Below, piece by piece: positions 28,071 to 35,456 of a stretch of DNA of 64,000 bases. The first letter of the stretch is position 1. The number at the start of each line of letters is the position of its first letter. The position numbers and the translations under genes are program-made. Origin of the DNA: Roseococcus sp. SDR (GTDB lineage: Bacteria; Pseudomonadota; Alphaproteobacteria; Acetobacterales; Acetobacteraceae). The DNA is taken from assembly GCF_019083995.1 (NCBI RefSeq), contig NZ_JAHRCU010000017.1, positions 1-64,000 of the forward strand, read 5' to 3'. Below the pieces are notes generated by a model. The model was not told where the DNA came from. It ran no database searches and saw nothing but the letters and a program-made list of their open reading frames with translations.

Positions 28071-28695
28071 CGAGCGCGTCCCTGATCGCCTGGTTCATGC
28101 GGCGCACCCCGGCGGCGGCCCCCTCGGGATGGTTCCACACCGCGCCAACCACCGCCAGGAAATCCGCCCCCGCCCGCACCAGCGGCGCGCAATTCTCCGC
28201 CGTGATCCCGCCGATGGCGACGGAGGGCACCTCCATCAGCTCGCTCCACCATTCGAGCAGTTCGGTGTCGGCCACATGCTGCGTCGCCTTCGTGTTCGTC
28301 GGGAAGAAGGCGCCGAAGGCGACGTAATCCGCGCCCATCTCGCCAGCCGTCATGGCGAGGTGACGCGAGGCATGGCAGGTGATGCCGAGGATCCTGCCCG
28401 AGAGCAGCATGCGCGCGCCGGCATGGTCGCCATCGGACTGCCCGAGATGCGCGCCGTCGCAGCCCATCTCGGCGGCCAATGGCGCGTCATCATTCAGCAG
28501 GAAGGCCACGTCGCGCTTCTGGGCGATGGGCATGAGGCGCGCGATGGCGCGCTTCACCTCATCGCGCGGCGCATCCTTCAGGCGCAGCTGCAGGCAGGCG
28601 ACATCACCCCCATCGAGGGCGGCGGCGAGGTGATCCTCGAAGCCGGCGGGCAGGACGGGGGGCGTGATGAGGTAGAGGCGGCAACGGTCATCCAT
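28060..28695 (-). CDS. thiE: Thiamine phosphate synthase
   Basis: 211 residues from ATG 28695. Joins the thiazole and pyrimidine phosphates into thiamine monophosphate. TIM-barrel with [13 protein letters not shown] (diphosphate site), [20 protein letters not shown] and [14 protein letters not shown]. The frame stays open upstream to 29028, but that part reads through a 26-bp tandem repeat and is not protein-like. No TPP riboswitch is recognisable in the leader; instead the repeat array sits 15-145 bp before the start. Confidence 0.85.
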   Translation of the reverse strand: MDDRCRLYLITPPVLPAGFEDHLAAALDGGDVACLQLRLKDAPRDEVKRAIARLMPIAQKRDVAFLLNDDAPLAAEMGCDGAHLGQSDGDHAGARMLLSGRILGITCHASRHLAMTAGEMGADYVAFGAFFPTNTKATQHVADTELLEWWSELMEVPSVAIGGITAENCAPLVRAGADFLAVVGAVWNHPEGAAAGVRRMNQAIRDALDGR

Positions 28696-28710
28696 GCCCT
28701 CTGTGTCGCG

Positions 28711-28840
28711 CGACGGCGCGCTTTTGGAAAGCTTCGCGGCGGCGCGCTTTTGGAAAGCTTCGCGGCGGCGCGCTTTTGGAAAGCGTTGCGACGGCGCGCT
28801 TTTGGAAAGCTCGGCGACGGCGCGCTTCTGGAACGCAGGC
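28711..28840. repeat. 26-bp tandem repeat array upstream of thiE
   Basis: Five units begin at 28715, 28741, 28767, 28793 and 28819, an exact 26-bp period. Each contains GGCGCGCTTTTGGAAAGC, in which GCTTT/AAAGC forms a small stem; units 1-3 are near identical, 4 and 5 diverge. There are no spacers. It fills the gap between the DUF4345-like gene and thiE, so it lies in the thiE leader or promoter. Confidence 0.85.
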
Positions 28841-28844
28841 GTGA

Positions 28845-29195
28845 TCAGCGCCGCGCCGCCAGCCACAGCGCCGGCACCACGCCCAGTTCCATCCCGAGCG
28901 CCAGGAGATGCGGCCAGGGCGGCAGGCCCTCGATCATGAGGCCGAGCGCCCGCGCCATGCCCCCCAGCACGAAGATCGCGCAGAGCGCCGAGAAGATCGC
29001 GCCGCGCCGCCGCAGATCGCCCGCGCACCAGAAGGTGCCAAGCCCCATGCCCAGCAGCAGGCCCGAAAGGTAGCGCAGATGGCTGCCCGTCGCGGCCCCG
29101 CCCACCTCGCCCAGCGCCGCCACGCCGAAGACCGCGCCCGCCCCACCCCCCAGGATGGGAACGAGGCTGGCAAGGCGGATGGCGAGCGGGAGCAT
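28845..29195 (-). CDS. DUF4345-like small membrane protein
   Basis: 116 residues with four predicted hydrophobic helices. The pattern [18 protein letters not shown] in the second helix and [17 protein letters not shown] in the third resembles DUF4345 proteins. Function unknown. Same strand as thiE downstream and the TPR gene upstream. Confidence 0.65.
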   Translation of the reverse strand: MLPLAIRLASLVPILGGGAGAVFGVAALGEVGGAATGSHLRYLSGLLLGMGLGTFWCAGDLRRRGAIFSALCAIFVLGGMARALGLMIEGLPPWPHLLALGMELGVVPALWLAARR

Positions 29196-29234
29196 GCCGG
29201 CGTTACGCCCGGCGCCGGCCTGCGGATGCAGCTT

Positions 29235-29723
29235 CTATTCCGAGAGCCAGGGCCCGAAATCCTGCCTCAGCGCCTCCATCACGCGCGGCGGCACCGGCGG
29301 CCCGCCCTGCCGTGCGGCGACCAGGGCGGTGAGTGCCGCGGCGCGCGCATCGCCCGGCACGCGGCGCCGCGCCTCGGCCAGATCCGCCGTCGCATCCCGG
29401 TTGGCCAGCAAGGCGAGGCCGGCCCGCGCGGTGAAGGGTGCCGCGTCGCGCGGCCCGGCGGCAGCGATGGCGCGGGCCAGCTCCGCCTCCGCCCGCTGCA
29501 ACTCGCCGATGCGGTGCAGCACCAGCGCGCGCTCGGCCAGCAGGTCGGCGCGGCCCGGCGCCTCGCGCAGCCCGGCCTCATAGGCGGTGAGTGCCGCGCC
29601 GAATTCATCCAGCGCGCGCCAGGCATTGCCGGCGGCGAGCTGCGCGGCCGGATCGGCCAGCGCGGGGCCTGCCCGAAGCAACGCGGCACAGCAGAGCAAC
29701 GCGGCACAGAGGATGCGGCGCAT
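29235..29723 (-). CDS. Secreted TPR-like protein
   Basis: 162 residues from ATG 29723, with GGGAGG just upstream on the minus strand. Signal peptide MRRILCAALLCCAALLRAGP ending ALADP. Mature part is helical with TPR-like repeats (AGNAWRALDEFGAALTAYEAG, then GELQRAEAELARAIAAAG). Periplasmic, partner unknown. Confidence 0.7.
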   Translation of the reverse strand: MRRILCAALLCCAALLRAGPALADPAAQLAAGNAWRALDEFGAALTAYEAGLREAPGRADLLAERALVLHRIGELQRAEAELARAIAAAGPRDAAPFTARAGLALLANRDATADLAEARRRVPGDARAAALTALVAARQGGPPVPPRVMEALRQDFGPWLSE

Positions 29724-29761
29724 GAGGAACCTCCCTGCCCCGCATCCTGCCGAAGCGCGCC

Positions 29762-30490
29762 TCACCCGCGCAAGGCGATCCCGCCGCCCAGCAGCAAGAG
29801 CCCCGCGAAGAAGACGCGCTTGAACATCGCCTCCGAAAGCCGTCCGCGCAGCGCCGTGCCCAGCGCCTGCCCGGCCAGCGCCGGCAGCAGCGCCAGCGCC
29901 GAGGTCAGCAGCTGCGCACGCTCCAGCGCGCCGCTGCCGCCGAGCAGGACCCCCAGCGCGAGCGTCGAGACCAGGAAGGCCAGCCCCAGCGCCCGCACCA
30001 GCTCATCCCGCGCGAGGCCGATGCCCTGCAGCCAGGGCACCGCCGGAATGACGAAGACGCCGGTGGCCGCCGTCAGCGCCCCGGTCAGCGTGCCGATGAG
30101 CCCGCCCGCGCGCTCCGGCCAGCGCGGCCGCCACGCGAAAAGCCCGAGCGCGCCATAGGCCGCCAGCGCCACGCCCAGCAGCACCGCGCCATACCGCCCG
30201 CCGAAACCGCCCCAGGCCAGGCCGCCCAGCGCCGTGCCCAGCACGACACCCGCCAGCATGGGCCAGAGCCGGCGCGCCAGCCGCCAGGCCTCGCGCGCGG
30301 GCGCGATCTGCACGAGGTTGGTGACGAAGCTCGGCAGCAGCAGCAGGGCCGCCGCCTCGGCCGGCGGGCCCAGCAGGCTCAACAGCGCCATGGCGATGGT
30401 CGGCAGGCCGAGGCCGATCAGCCCCTTGCTGAAGCCGGCCAGCAGGAAGACGAGCGCAACGGCCGTGAGATGGAGGGCTGAATCGAACAT
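29762..30490 (-). CDS. TauE/SafE-family membrane exporter
   Basis: 242 residues, seven to eight hydrophobic helices. Starts with VFLLAGFSKGLIGLGLPTI, the conserved first repeat of the family, and has a second half-repeat around GGLIGTLTGALTAATGVFV with VIPAVPWLQGIG. Family members move sulfite, sulfoacetate or related anions. No sulfur-metabolism gene adjoins it, so the substrate is open. Confidence 0.85.
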   Translation of the reverse strand: MFDSALHLTAVALVFLLAGFSKGLIGLGLPTIAMALLSLLGPPAEAAALLLLPSFVTNLVQIAPAREAWRLARRLWPMLAGVVLGTALGGLAWGGFGGRYGAVLLGVALAAYGALGLFAWRPRWPERAGGLIGTLTGALTAATGVFVIPAVPWLQGIGLARDELVRALGLAFLVSTLALGVLLGGSGALERAQLLTSALALLPALAGQALGTALRGRLSEAMFKRVFFAGLLLLGGGIALRG

Positions 30491-30543
30491 GGCCCGAGGC
30501 TAGCGCCCCGGGCCATGCAAAGCTTCGGAAAGGCCCGAAGCGA

Positions 30544-31464
30544 TCAGACTTTCGTCTTGTAGATGTCGATGATGTCGGAGAGCAGCTTCAGCGCCTCCGC
30601 CTTCGGACGCTGGAAGGCGTTGCGGCCGACGATGGAGCCATTGCCGCCACCGGCATGGATGGCGCGCACCTCGTTCAGCAGCGCATCCGCACCCTTGGCC
30701 TCACCGCCCGAGAACACCACGAGGCGACGGCCGGCGAAGCAGGCCTGCACGATATGCGCGATGCGGGCCGCGGCATCCTTCACATCCACCGGATGCGACT
30801 GGTAGGTCTTCTTCGCCGCATCCAGGAAGATCGCGTCGGAGGGCGGCTTCACCTTGATGATGTGCGCGCCGGTCAGCGCCGCGATGTGCGCGGCATAGGC
30901 CGCGATGTCGAGCGCCGTCTCACCCACCTTGTCCAGCATCGGGCCACGCGGATAGGACCAGGTGACGACGGCGAGGCCGACCGCCTTCGCCTCGGCGGAG
31001 AGCTCGCGCAGCTCCTCCATCATCTCGAACTGGTACTCGGAGCCCGGATAGATGGTGAAGCCGATGGCCGAGCAACCCAGGCGCAGCGCGTCCTGCACCG
31101 TCGCCGTCACGGCCTGGTCCTTCGTCGTGGACAGGCTGTTGCTGCTGTTGACCTTGAGGATGGTCGGGATGCAGCCGGCGTAGGAACCGGCCGCGGCCTC
31201 GAGCGCGCCCAGCGGCGCCGCATAGGCGTTCAGCCCCGCCTCGATCGCCAGCTCGAAATGGTAGCGCGGATCATAGGCGGGCGGGTTCGGCGCGAAGCTG
31301 CGGGCCGGGCCGTGCTCGAAGCCCTGGTCCACCGGCAGGATCACCATGCGGCCCGTGCCGCCCAGCTTGCCCGTCATCAGGATGCGGGCGAGGTTGCCCT
31401 TCGTGCCGGGGTTGTCGCTCTCGTACCACGAGAGGATGTCCTTGACCTTGCGCGTGAGCCGCAT
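30544..31464 (-). CDS. Class I (DhnA/archaeal-type) fructose-bisphosphate aldolase
   Basis: 306 residues from ATG 31464 (MRLTRKVKDIL). Features are GRMVILPVDQGFEHGP near the N terminus, YPRGPMLD, AHIIKVKPPSD with the presumptive Schiff-base Lys, VFSGGEAKG and GNGSIVGRNAFQRP (phosphate binding). Cleaves fructose-1,6-bisphosphate in glycolysis/gluconeogenesis. A small unknown gene precedes it on the same strand by 40 bp. Confidence 0.9.
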   Translation of the reverse strand: MRLTRKVKDILSWYESDNPGTKGNLARILMTGKLGGTGRMVILPVDQGFEHGPARSFAPNPPAYDPRYHFELAIEAGLNAYAAPLGALEAAAGSYAGCIPTILKVNSSNSLSTTKDQAVTATVQDALRLGCSAIGFTIYPGSEYQFEMMEELRELSAEAKAVGLAVVTWSYPRGPMLDKVGETALDIAAYAAHIAALTGAHIIKVKPPSDAIFLDAAKKTYQSHPVDVKDAAARIAHIVQACFAGRRLVVFSGGEAKGADALLNEVRAIHAGGGNGSIVGRNAFQRPKAEALKLLSDIIDIYKTKV

Positions 31465-31504
31465 CGGGCGCTTCCTTTCCAAAGGGTCGAAATTTGGACG
31501 TGGT

Positions 31505-31927
31505 CTAGGGCAGATCGAGCCAGCGTGCCAGATGCATCCGGCCCTGGGCCTTGTGGAAATCCACGCGCGCGAGGTCGAGCGCGGGCGGTGCAGCGGGCAG
31601 CAGCGCGGCGCCCATCGCCCCGGCCAGTTCGGCGAGCGCGGCGAAGGCCGGTACCCTCTGCGCCAGCACCACGCGCGGCACACCGGCGCGTAGCGCGGCC
31701 AGCGCATGGCCGGGTGCCGCCGCCGCATCGAGAATCGCGAGCGGCAGCGCGCCATGCGGCGCGAGCAGCGCGAGAAACCCCGCGACACCCAGATAGCCCG
31801 CCGCCCCCGGCGCGGAGAGCAAGGCGATCGGCCGGCCTGCCGCCACCTCCAGCGCGAAGGCCACGTCCCGCGCGCCATGGATGATCACGGCTGGCGCTTC
31901 TCTCGGTTGACCCTGAACCGGCTGCAT
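31505..31927 (-). CDS. Hypothetical protein upstream of aldolase
   Basis: 140 residues, unknown function. Hydrophobic patches and an alternating alpha/beta pattern (APAVIIHGARDVAFALE, IALLSAPGAAGYLG, LPLAILDAAAAPGHALAALR) suggest a small Rossmann-like cytosolic domain without a recognisable motif. Ends 40 bp before the aldolase start and is probably co-transcribed. Codon use fits the genome, which argues for a real gene. Confidence 0.6.
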   Translation of the reverse strand: MQPVQGQPREAPAVIIHGARDVAFALEVAAGRPIALLSAPGAAGYLGVAGFLALLAPHGALPLAILDAAAAPGHALAALRAGVPRVVLAQRVPAFAALAELAGAMGAALLPAAPPALDLARVDFHKAQGRMHLARWLDLP

Positions 31928-31941
31928 GCCAACGCTTTCCC

Positions 31942-32253
31942 ATGCAGAGCGCTGGCAGGTCCAGCACCCGGGAGCAGGCCTTGGACGCGAACGATATCAC
32001 CCTTCTCGCCGCGGACCGGCTGGAAGCGGCCCTGGAGCGGTTGGCCGAAGCCCTGGAAGCGCGCGAACGCCGGCACCTCGAAGCCCGGGAAGCCGCCGTC
32101 CAGGCCGCGCTCGCCGAGGCCCGCGCCACCGCCGCCGGCCCGCCGGCCGACATGGTCTCCCGTGCCGAGATCGAGCGCCTCTCGGCCAGGCTGGACGAGG
32201 CGCTGGGCAAGCTGCGCGCCCTGGTTGGCGACGAATCCGGCGCGGAAATCTGA
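31942..32253 (+). CDS. Small coiled-coil protein preceding zapA
   Basis: 103 residues if the ATG at 31942 is used, or 90 from a TTG at 31981 that has GGAGCAGG just upstream and is my second choice. Nearly all helical: LEAALERLAEALEARERRH and EIERLSARLDEALGKLRALV are heptad-like coiled coils. It sits 11 bp before zapA, in a position where alphaproteobacteria carry a DUF4164-like coiled-coil gene. A cell-division helper role is inferred from position only. Confidence 0.6.
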   Translation: MQSAGRSSTREQALDANDITLLAADRLEAALERLAEALEARERRHLEAREAAVQAALAEARATAAGPPADMVSRAEIERLSARLDEALGKLRALVGDESGAEI

Positions 32254-32264
32254 GGAGCACGCCC

Positions 32265-32603
32265 ATGGGCCAGGTGAACATCCGCGTGAACGGCTACAGC
32301 CACACCATCGGCTGCAAGGATGGCGAGGAGCAGCACGTCCAGGACCTCGTCGGCCAGATCGAGGAGAAGGTGCGCGTCATCCGCTCCATGGGCGGCCAGT
32401 TCAGCGAATCGCGCATGCTGCTGCATGTGGCGCTCCTCTTCGCCGATGAGGCGAATGACCTGCGGATCGACCTCGCGCGCCTGCGCAGCCAGGGCGGCGT
32501 CGCCACCACGGCCGCCCCCGCCACCGACCCTCGCCTGGCCGAGCGTCTCTCGCGCATCGCCGAACGGATCGAAGGCATCGCGAGCGCGATCGAGAAGCCG
32601 TAA
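32265..32603 (+). CDS. zapA: Cell division protein ZapA
   Basis: 112 residues. N-terminal MGQVNIRVNGYSHTIGCKDG followed by LVGQIEEKVRVIR is the ZapA globular head; the C-terminal half is a helix suited to coiled-coil dimers. ZapA crosslinks FtsZ filaments at the division ring. In alphaproteobacteria zapA is followed by the 6S RNA gene and fau; here a BLUF gene on the opposite strand lies between. Confidence 0.85.
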   Translation: MGQVNIRVNGYSHTIGCKDGEEQHVQDLVGQIEEKVRVIRSMGGQFSESRMLLHVALLFADEANDLRIDLARLRSQGGVATTAAPATDPRLAERLSRIAERIEGIASAIEKP

Positions 32604-32610
32604 CGCTTCC

Positions 32611-33216
32611 TCAGGCGAGGCGCAGCCGCGCTCGCAGCGTCGCCATCAACTCCCTGAGCGCGGCCGTCGCCGCCGCCGTCTCGCCCAGCCCGCTCAGGCC
32701 GCGGCGGATCATCTGCTCGGGCACCTGCCCGGCATGCACCATGGACCAGCGGGAGAAGACGCGGCGCGCAGCGGGGTGCAGCGCCAGCAGCGTCACGTCC
32801 CGGTGGCGCTCATCGCGCATGATGCGGGCATAGAGCGCCTCGAGCGCACCGCGCTCGCCCTCCAGCACCTGCGCGAACCAGCGGCGGCTGTGCAGCAGCG
32901 CGCCGGTCAGCCCGGCCTCGGCATTGTGGCGGCGCGCCACCTCGAGGATGGCGGCGAGGTGCTTCGCCGATTCCGCCCCGCTCGCCGCTGTCGCCCGGCT
33001 GACATAGGCCAGGCGATGCAGGCCGGTCGCGATGGGCGGCAGGATGCGCTCCTCGGCGATCAGCGCCTCGCCCGCCACACGCAGCAGCAGCGCGGCGCGC
33101 GGCTGCCCCGAGGCCGAAGCCACCCGCGCCATCCCGAGAAGCGAGGCGCCGAGCGGCAGCCCGCCCGCGGGTTGGGGCGATGGGGCGGCGATCGCAAGAC
33201 TCTCCGGGCCGGACAT
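32611..33216 (-). CDS. BLUF-domain blue-light photoreceptor
   Basis: 201 residues. A BLUF domain occupies about 66-160 after a 65-residue N-terminal extension without a recognised fold. The flavin-switch residues line up with AppA: Tyr71 (LHRLAYVSRA), Asn98, Gln116 (FAQVLEG), Trp157 and Met159 (FSRWSM). Spacings Asn-to-Gln (18), Gln-to-Trp (41) and Trp-to-Met (2) equal AppA; Tyr-to-Gln is three longer. The C terminus adds only short helices, so output must be through protein contacts. Convergent with zapA by 7 bp, and its 5' end faces the 6S RNA promoter. Confidence 0.9.
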   Translation of the reverse strand: MSGPESLAIAAPSPQPAGGLPLGASLLGMARVASASGQPRAALLLRVAGEALIAEERILPPIATGLHRLAYVSRATAASGAESAKHLAAILEVARRHNAEAGLTGALLHSRRWFAQVLEGERGALEALYARIMRDERHRDVTLLALHPAARRVFSRWSMVHAGQVPEQMIRRGLSGLGETAAATAALRELMATLRARLRLA

Positions 33217-33289
33217 TTATTTTGAACTCGTTTTGATCGGGGCAGCTTGCGCCCTTCCTGGCCCGGGCGCCAGCACGATCTCGCTTTCC

Positions 33290-33318
33290 TTGCCTTTCGC
33301 CCCCCCAGGGCCTACCTC
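33290..33318 (+). promoter_or_regulatory. ssrS: Candidate promoter of 6S RNA
   Basis: TTGCCT (33290-33295) and TACCTC (33313-33318) with 17-nt spacing, ending just before the base-paired RNA begins. The -10 is a weak match. Confidence 0.4.
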
Positions 33319-33319
33319 T

Positions 33320-33480
33320 GACGGGCGAGGCTGCCCGGTGCGTCAGGTACAGACATCCCCAGGGCCAATACGCAACTCCCGGGAACTGGCGCTGGCCGGG
33401 CCGAGGTCCGGCTATCTGGTGCCCACCTGCTTATGGCAGGCCTTGGGAGGATGCAGACGCCAACGGCCAGGGCGGCTTCG
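33320..33480 (+). ncRNA. ssrS: 6S RNA (probable)
   Basis: About 160 nt, ends approximate. It can fold as one long rod with an open centre, as 6S RNA does. GAGGCTGCCC (33327-33336) pairs with GGGCGGCTTC (33470-33479); GCGTC (33340-33344) with GACGC (33456-33460); CATCC with GGATG; CCAGGGCC with GGCCTTGGG. The distal part has a GCCGG...CCGGC hairpin. Location between zapA and fau is the conserved alphaproteobacterial position of ssrS. 6S RNA binds sigma-70 RNA polymerase in stationary phase. Confidence 0.72.
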
Positions 33481-33542
33481 CACTCACGCCCCGCCGGGGG
33501 GCTCGCAAGGCGAGCCCCCCGGCGGGGCGTGAGTGCATTTTT
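33481..33542 (+). terminator. Rho-independent terminator with 26-bp perfect stem
   Basis: Left arm 33481-33506 and right arm 33510-33535 are perfectly complementary over 26 bp around a 3-nt AAG loop, followed by CATTTTT. It directly follows the 6S RNA and should end its transcript. Confidence 0.85.
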
Positions 33543-33547
33543 AGCGG

Positions 33548-33630
33548 CCCTCAGACGCCGGGCGCGCGCTCCGCGCGCTTGGCTTCGGGATGCTGAAGCA
33601 TCCCGCCGGGCCTATTCGGCCCGGATTCTC
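33548..33630. repeat. Mosaic intergenic repeat, copy 2
   Basis: Begins CCCTCAGACGCC and contains the GGGCGCGCGCTCCGCGCGC stem. Positions 33548-33587 are identical over 40 bp to 59288-59327. A GGGATGCTGAAGCATCCC hairpin and a CCGGGCCTATTCGGCCCGG hairpin follow, ending GGATTCTC as in copy 1. Lies between the 6S terminator and fau. Confidence 0.65.
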
Positions 33631-33709
33631 GCAGGGCGGCGCAGAACTTGCGCAGGTCGCGCCGCCGCACCGGACTCGCCTTCGTTTCGGCTTGCGCTAC
33701 ATCTGCGAC

Positions 33710-34264
33710 ATGACCGAAGCCCCGCTCCTCGCCGCCAAGGCCGAACTTCGCCGCGCGGCTCTGGCGGCGCGGCGCGCCTCGCCCGAAGCGGGCGTGATGC
33801 TGCGCGACGTGATCCTGCGCGAGGCGCCGCCGAACCCCGGCGCCGTCATCGGCGGCTTCTGGTCGATGGGCAGCGAGATCCCGACGCGCCCGCTCCTCGA
33901 AGCCCTGCACATGCGCGGCCACGTCATCGCCCTGCCTGTCACGCCGCCGCGCGGCAACCCGCTCTTCTTCCGGCCCTGGTCGCCCGCCACGCCCATGGCG
34001 CGCGGCCCCATGGGCACGCAGCACCCGGCGGAGGGCGAGACCGTGACACCCACCTGGCTCCTCGTGCCGCTGCTCGCCTTTGACCGCAGCGGCGCGCGGC
34101 TCGGCTATGGCGGGGGGTATTACGACCGGACGCTCGCCCTGCTACGCGGCGCCACGGCCATGGGCGTCGCCTATGCCGCGCAGGAGATCGCCCAGGTGCC
34201 CACCGGCCCGCATGATGCCCGCCTCACCGCCATCGCCACCGAGCAGGGCGTGATCCGCCCGTGA
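33710..34264 (+). CDS. fau: 5-formyltetrahydrofolate cyclo-ligase
   Basis: 184 residues from ATG 33710. Converts 5-formyl-THF to 5,10-methenyl-THF using ATP, salvaging folate. Shows the N-terminal KAELRRAALAARR, central FWSMGSEIPTRPLL, LLVPLLAFDRSGARLGYGGGYYDR (the family signature) and MGVAYAAQE. Companion of zapA/ssrS in many proteobacteria. The stop overlaps the GTG start of ymdB by 4 nt. Confidence 0.9.
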   Translation: MTEAPLLAAKAELRRAALAARRASPEAGVMLRDVILREAPPNPGAVIGGFWSMGSEIPTRPLLEALHMRGHVIALPVTPPRGNPLFFRPWSPATPMARGPMGTQHPAEGETVTPTWLLVPLLAFDRSGARLGYGGGYYDRTLALLRGATAMGVAYAAQEIAQVPTGPHDARLTAIATEQGVIRP

Positions 34265-35070
34265 GGATTCTCTTCCTGGGCGACATCGTCGGCCGCGCGG
34301 GCCGTGATGCCCTCACCCAGCGCCTGCCCGCGCTGCGCGAACAGCTCGATCTCGACCTCGTGGTCGTGAATGGCGAGAACGCCAGCCACGGCTTCGGCCT
34401 CGCGCCCGACATGGCGCGCGCCTTCTTCGCCGCCGGCACCGATGTCATCACGCTGGGCAACCACGCCTGGGACCGGCGCGAGATCATCCCCTTCCTCGCC
34501 GAGGAAAAGCGCGTCATCCGCCCCGCCAATTTCCCGCCCGGCACGCCCGGCGCCGGCGCCGTGGTGGTCGAGGTCCGCGGCGGGCGGCGCGCGCTGGTCA
34601 TGAACGTCATGGGGCGCCTCTTCATGGACCCGCTGGACGACCCCTTCCGCGCCGTCCAGGCCGAGCTGCAGCGCCATACGCTCGGCCGCACCATCCAGGC
34701 CGCCATCCTCGACGTGCATGCCGAGGCGAGCAGCGAGAAGCAGGCCTTCGGCCACAGCTTCGACGGCCTGCTGAGCCTGGTCATCGGCACCCACACCCAT
34801 GTGCCGACGGCCGATCACCAGATCCTGCCCGGCGGCACCGCCTACCAGACCGATGCCGGCATGTGCGGCGATTATGACAGCGTGATCGGCATGCAGAAGG
34901 GCGGCGCGGCACTCCGCTTCTGGAAGAAGATGCCGGGCGAGAAGCTGGCCCCGGCCGAGGGCGAGGCCACGCTCTGCGGCCTCTACCTCGAGACCGATGA
35001 CGCGACCGGGCTTGCGACCCGCGTGGCGCCGCTCCGCCAGGGCGGCCGCCTCAGCCCGGTGATGCCGTAG
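34261..35070 (+). CDS. YmdB-family metallophosphoesterase
   Basis: 269 residues from GTG 34261 (GTGA overlap with fau). Dinuclear-metal phosphodiesterase of the TIGR00282/YmdB family: MRILFLGDIVGRAGRDAL, VVVNGENASHGFGL, VITLGNHAWDRRE, DVHAEASSEKQAFG and GTHTHVPTADHQIL supply the metal ligands. Bacillus YmdB hydrolyses cyclic nucleotides in vitro; the role here is unknown. Confidence 0.9.
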   Translation: MRILFLGDIVGRAGRDALTQRLPALREQLDLDLVVVNGENASHGFGLAPDMARAFFAAGTDVITLGNHAWDRREIIPFLAEEKRVIRPANFPPGTPGAGAVVVEVRGGRRALVMNVMGRLFMDPLDDPFRAVQAELQRHTLGRTIQAAILDVHAEASSEKQAFGHSFDGLLSLVIGTHTHVPTADHQILPGGTAYQTDAGMCGDYDSVIGMQKGGAALRFWKKMPGEKLAPAEGEATLCGLYLETDDATGLATRVAPLRQGGRLSPVMP

Positions 35071-35071
35071 C

Positions 35072-35087
35072 GCGACCGACGCGACAG
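35072..35087. promoter_or_regulatory. TGTCGC direct-repeat motif, site 1
   Basis: The minus strand reads CTGTCGCGTCGGTCGC, one mismatch from the 15-mer TGTCGCGTCTGTCGC found at 44.6 and 52.4 kb. Lies between ymdB and the NGV-repeat gene. A further GCGACAG occurs about 30 bp downstream. Possible operator. Confidence 0.4.
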
Positions 35088-35188
35088 AAGCCCCGCCGCC
35101 GCGCGATCATCCCGCGACAGAGCGCGTTCATTCTCCCTCTCACGGCGCCGGAACATCCCGGCCCGCCCCGAGATCCAGGAGAACCGCC

Positions 35189-35428
35189 ATGATCCGCCTC
35201 ACCGCCCTCGCCGCCGCCCTCGTCAGCGCCAGCCTCGCCATGCCCGCGCAGGCGGGGTGGAGCAATGGCGTGAACCTGAACGGCGTCAGCATCAACGGCG
35301 TCAAATCGAACGGCGTGAAGGAGAACGGCACCAAGAACAACGGCGTCCAGCAGCATGGCGCCGCCGCCGCGACCGGCGCGCTGCTCCAGGGCCTCACCCT
35401 GCCCAACGGCGTGACCATCGCGCGCTGA
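35189..35428 (+). CDS. Small secreted NGVxx pentapeptide-repeat protein
   Basis: 79 residues; ATG 35189 follows AGGAG at good spacing. Signal peptide ends PAQA-GW near residue 22. The mature part begins with Asn-Gly at residues 26, 31, 36, 41, 46 and 51, an exact five-residue period (NGVNL, NGVSI, NGVKS, NGVKE, NGTKN, NGVQQ), then a short tail. Five-residue periods with a small or hydrophobic centre build a right-handed quadrilateral beta-helix in pentapeptide-repeat proteins, so a tiny solenoid is plausible (inference). No Cys. Located 28 bp before an ADYC-domain gene, likely one operon. Confidence 0.75.
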   Translation: MIRLTALAAALVSASLAMPAQAGWSNGVNLNGVSINGVKSNGVKENGTKNNGVQQHGAAAATGALLQGLTLPNGVTIAR

Positions 35429-35456
35429 GCGCCCCGGCCGGCCAGGAGGCCCCCCA

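Noticed and set aside
28711-28840. Possible CRISPR array
   Set aside because: The units are head-to-tail without variable spacers and no cas gene is near.
28696-28844. TPP riboswitch upstream of thiE
   Set aside because: No conserved CUGAGA or other THI-box core is visible; the space is filled by the tandem repeats.
28060-29028. Extended thiE protein including the tandem repeat
   Set aside because: The upstream part translates the 26-bp repeat in shifting frames and then runs antisense-like through the neighbouring gene; ATG 28695 starts the conserved domain.
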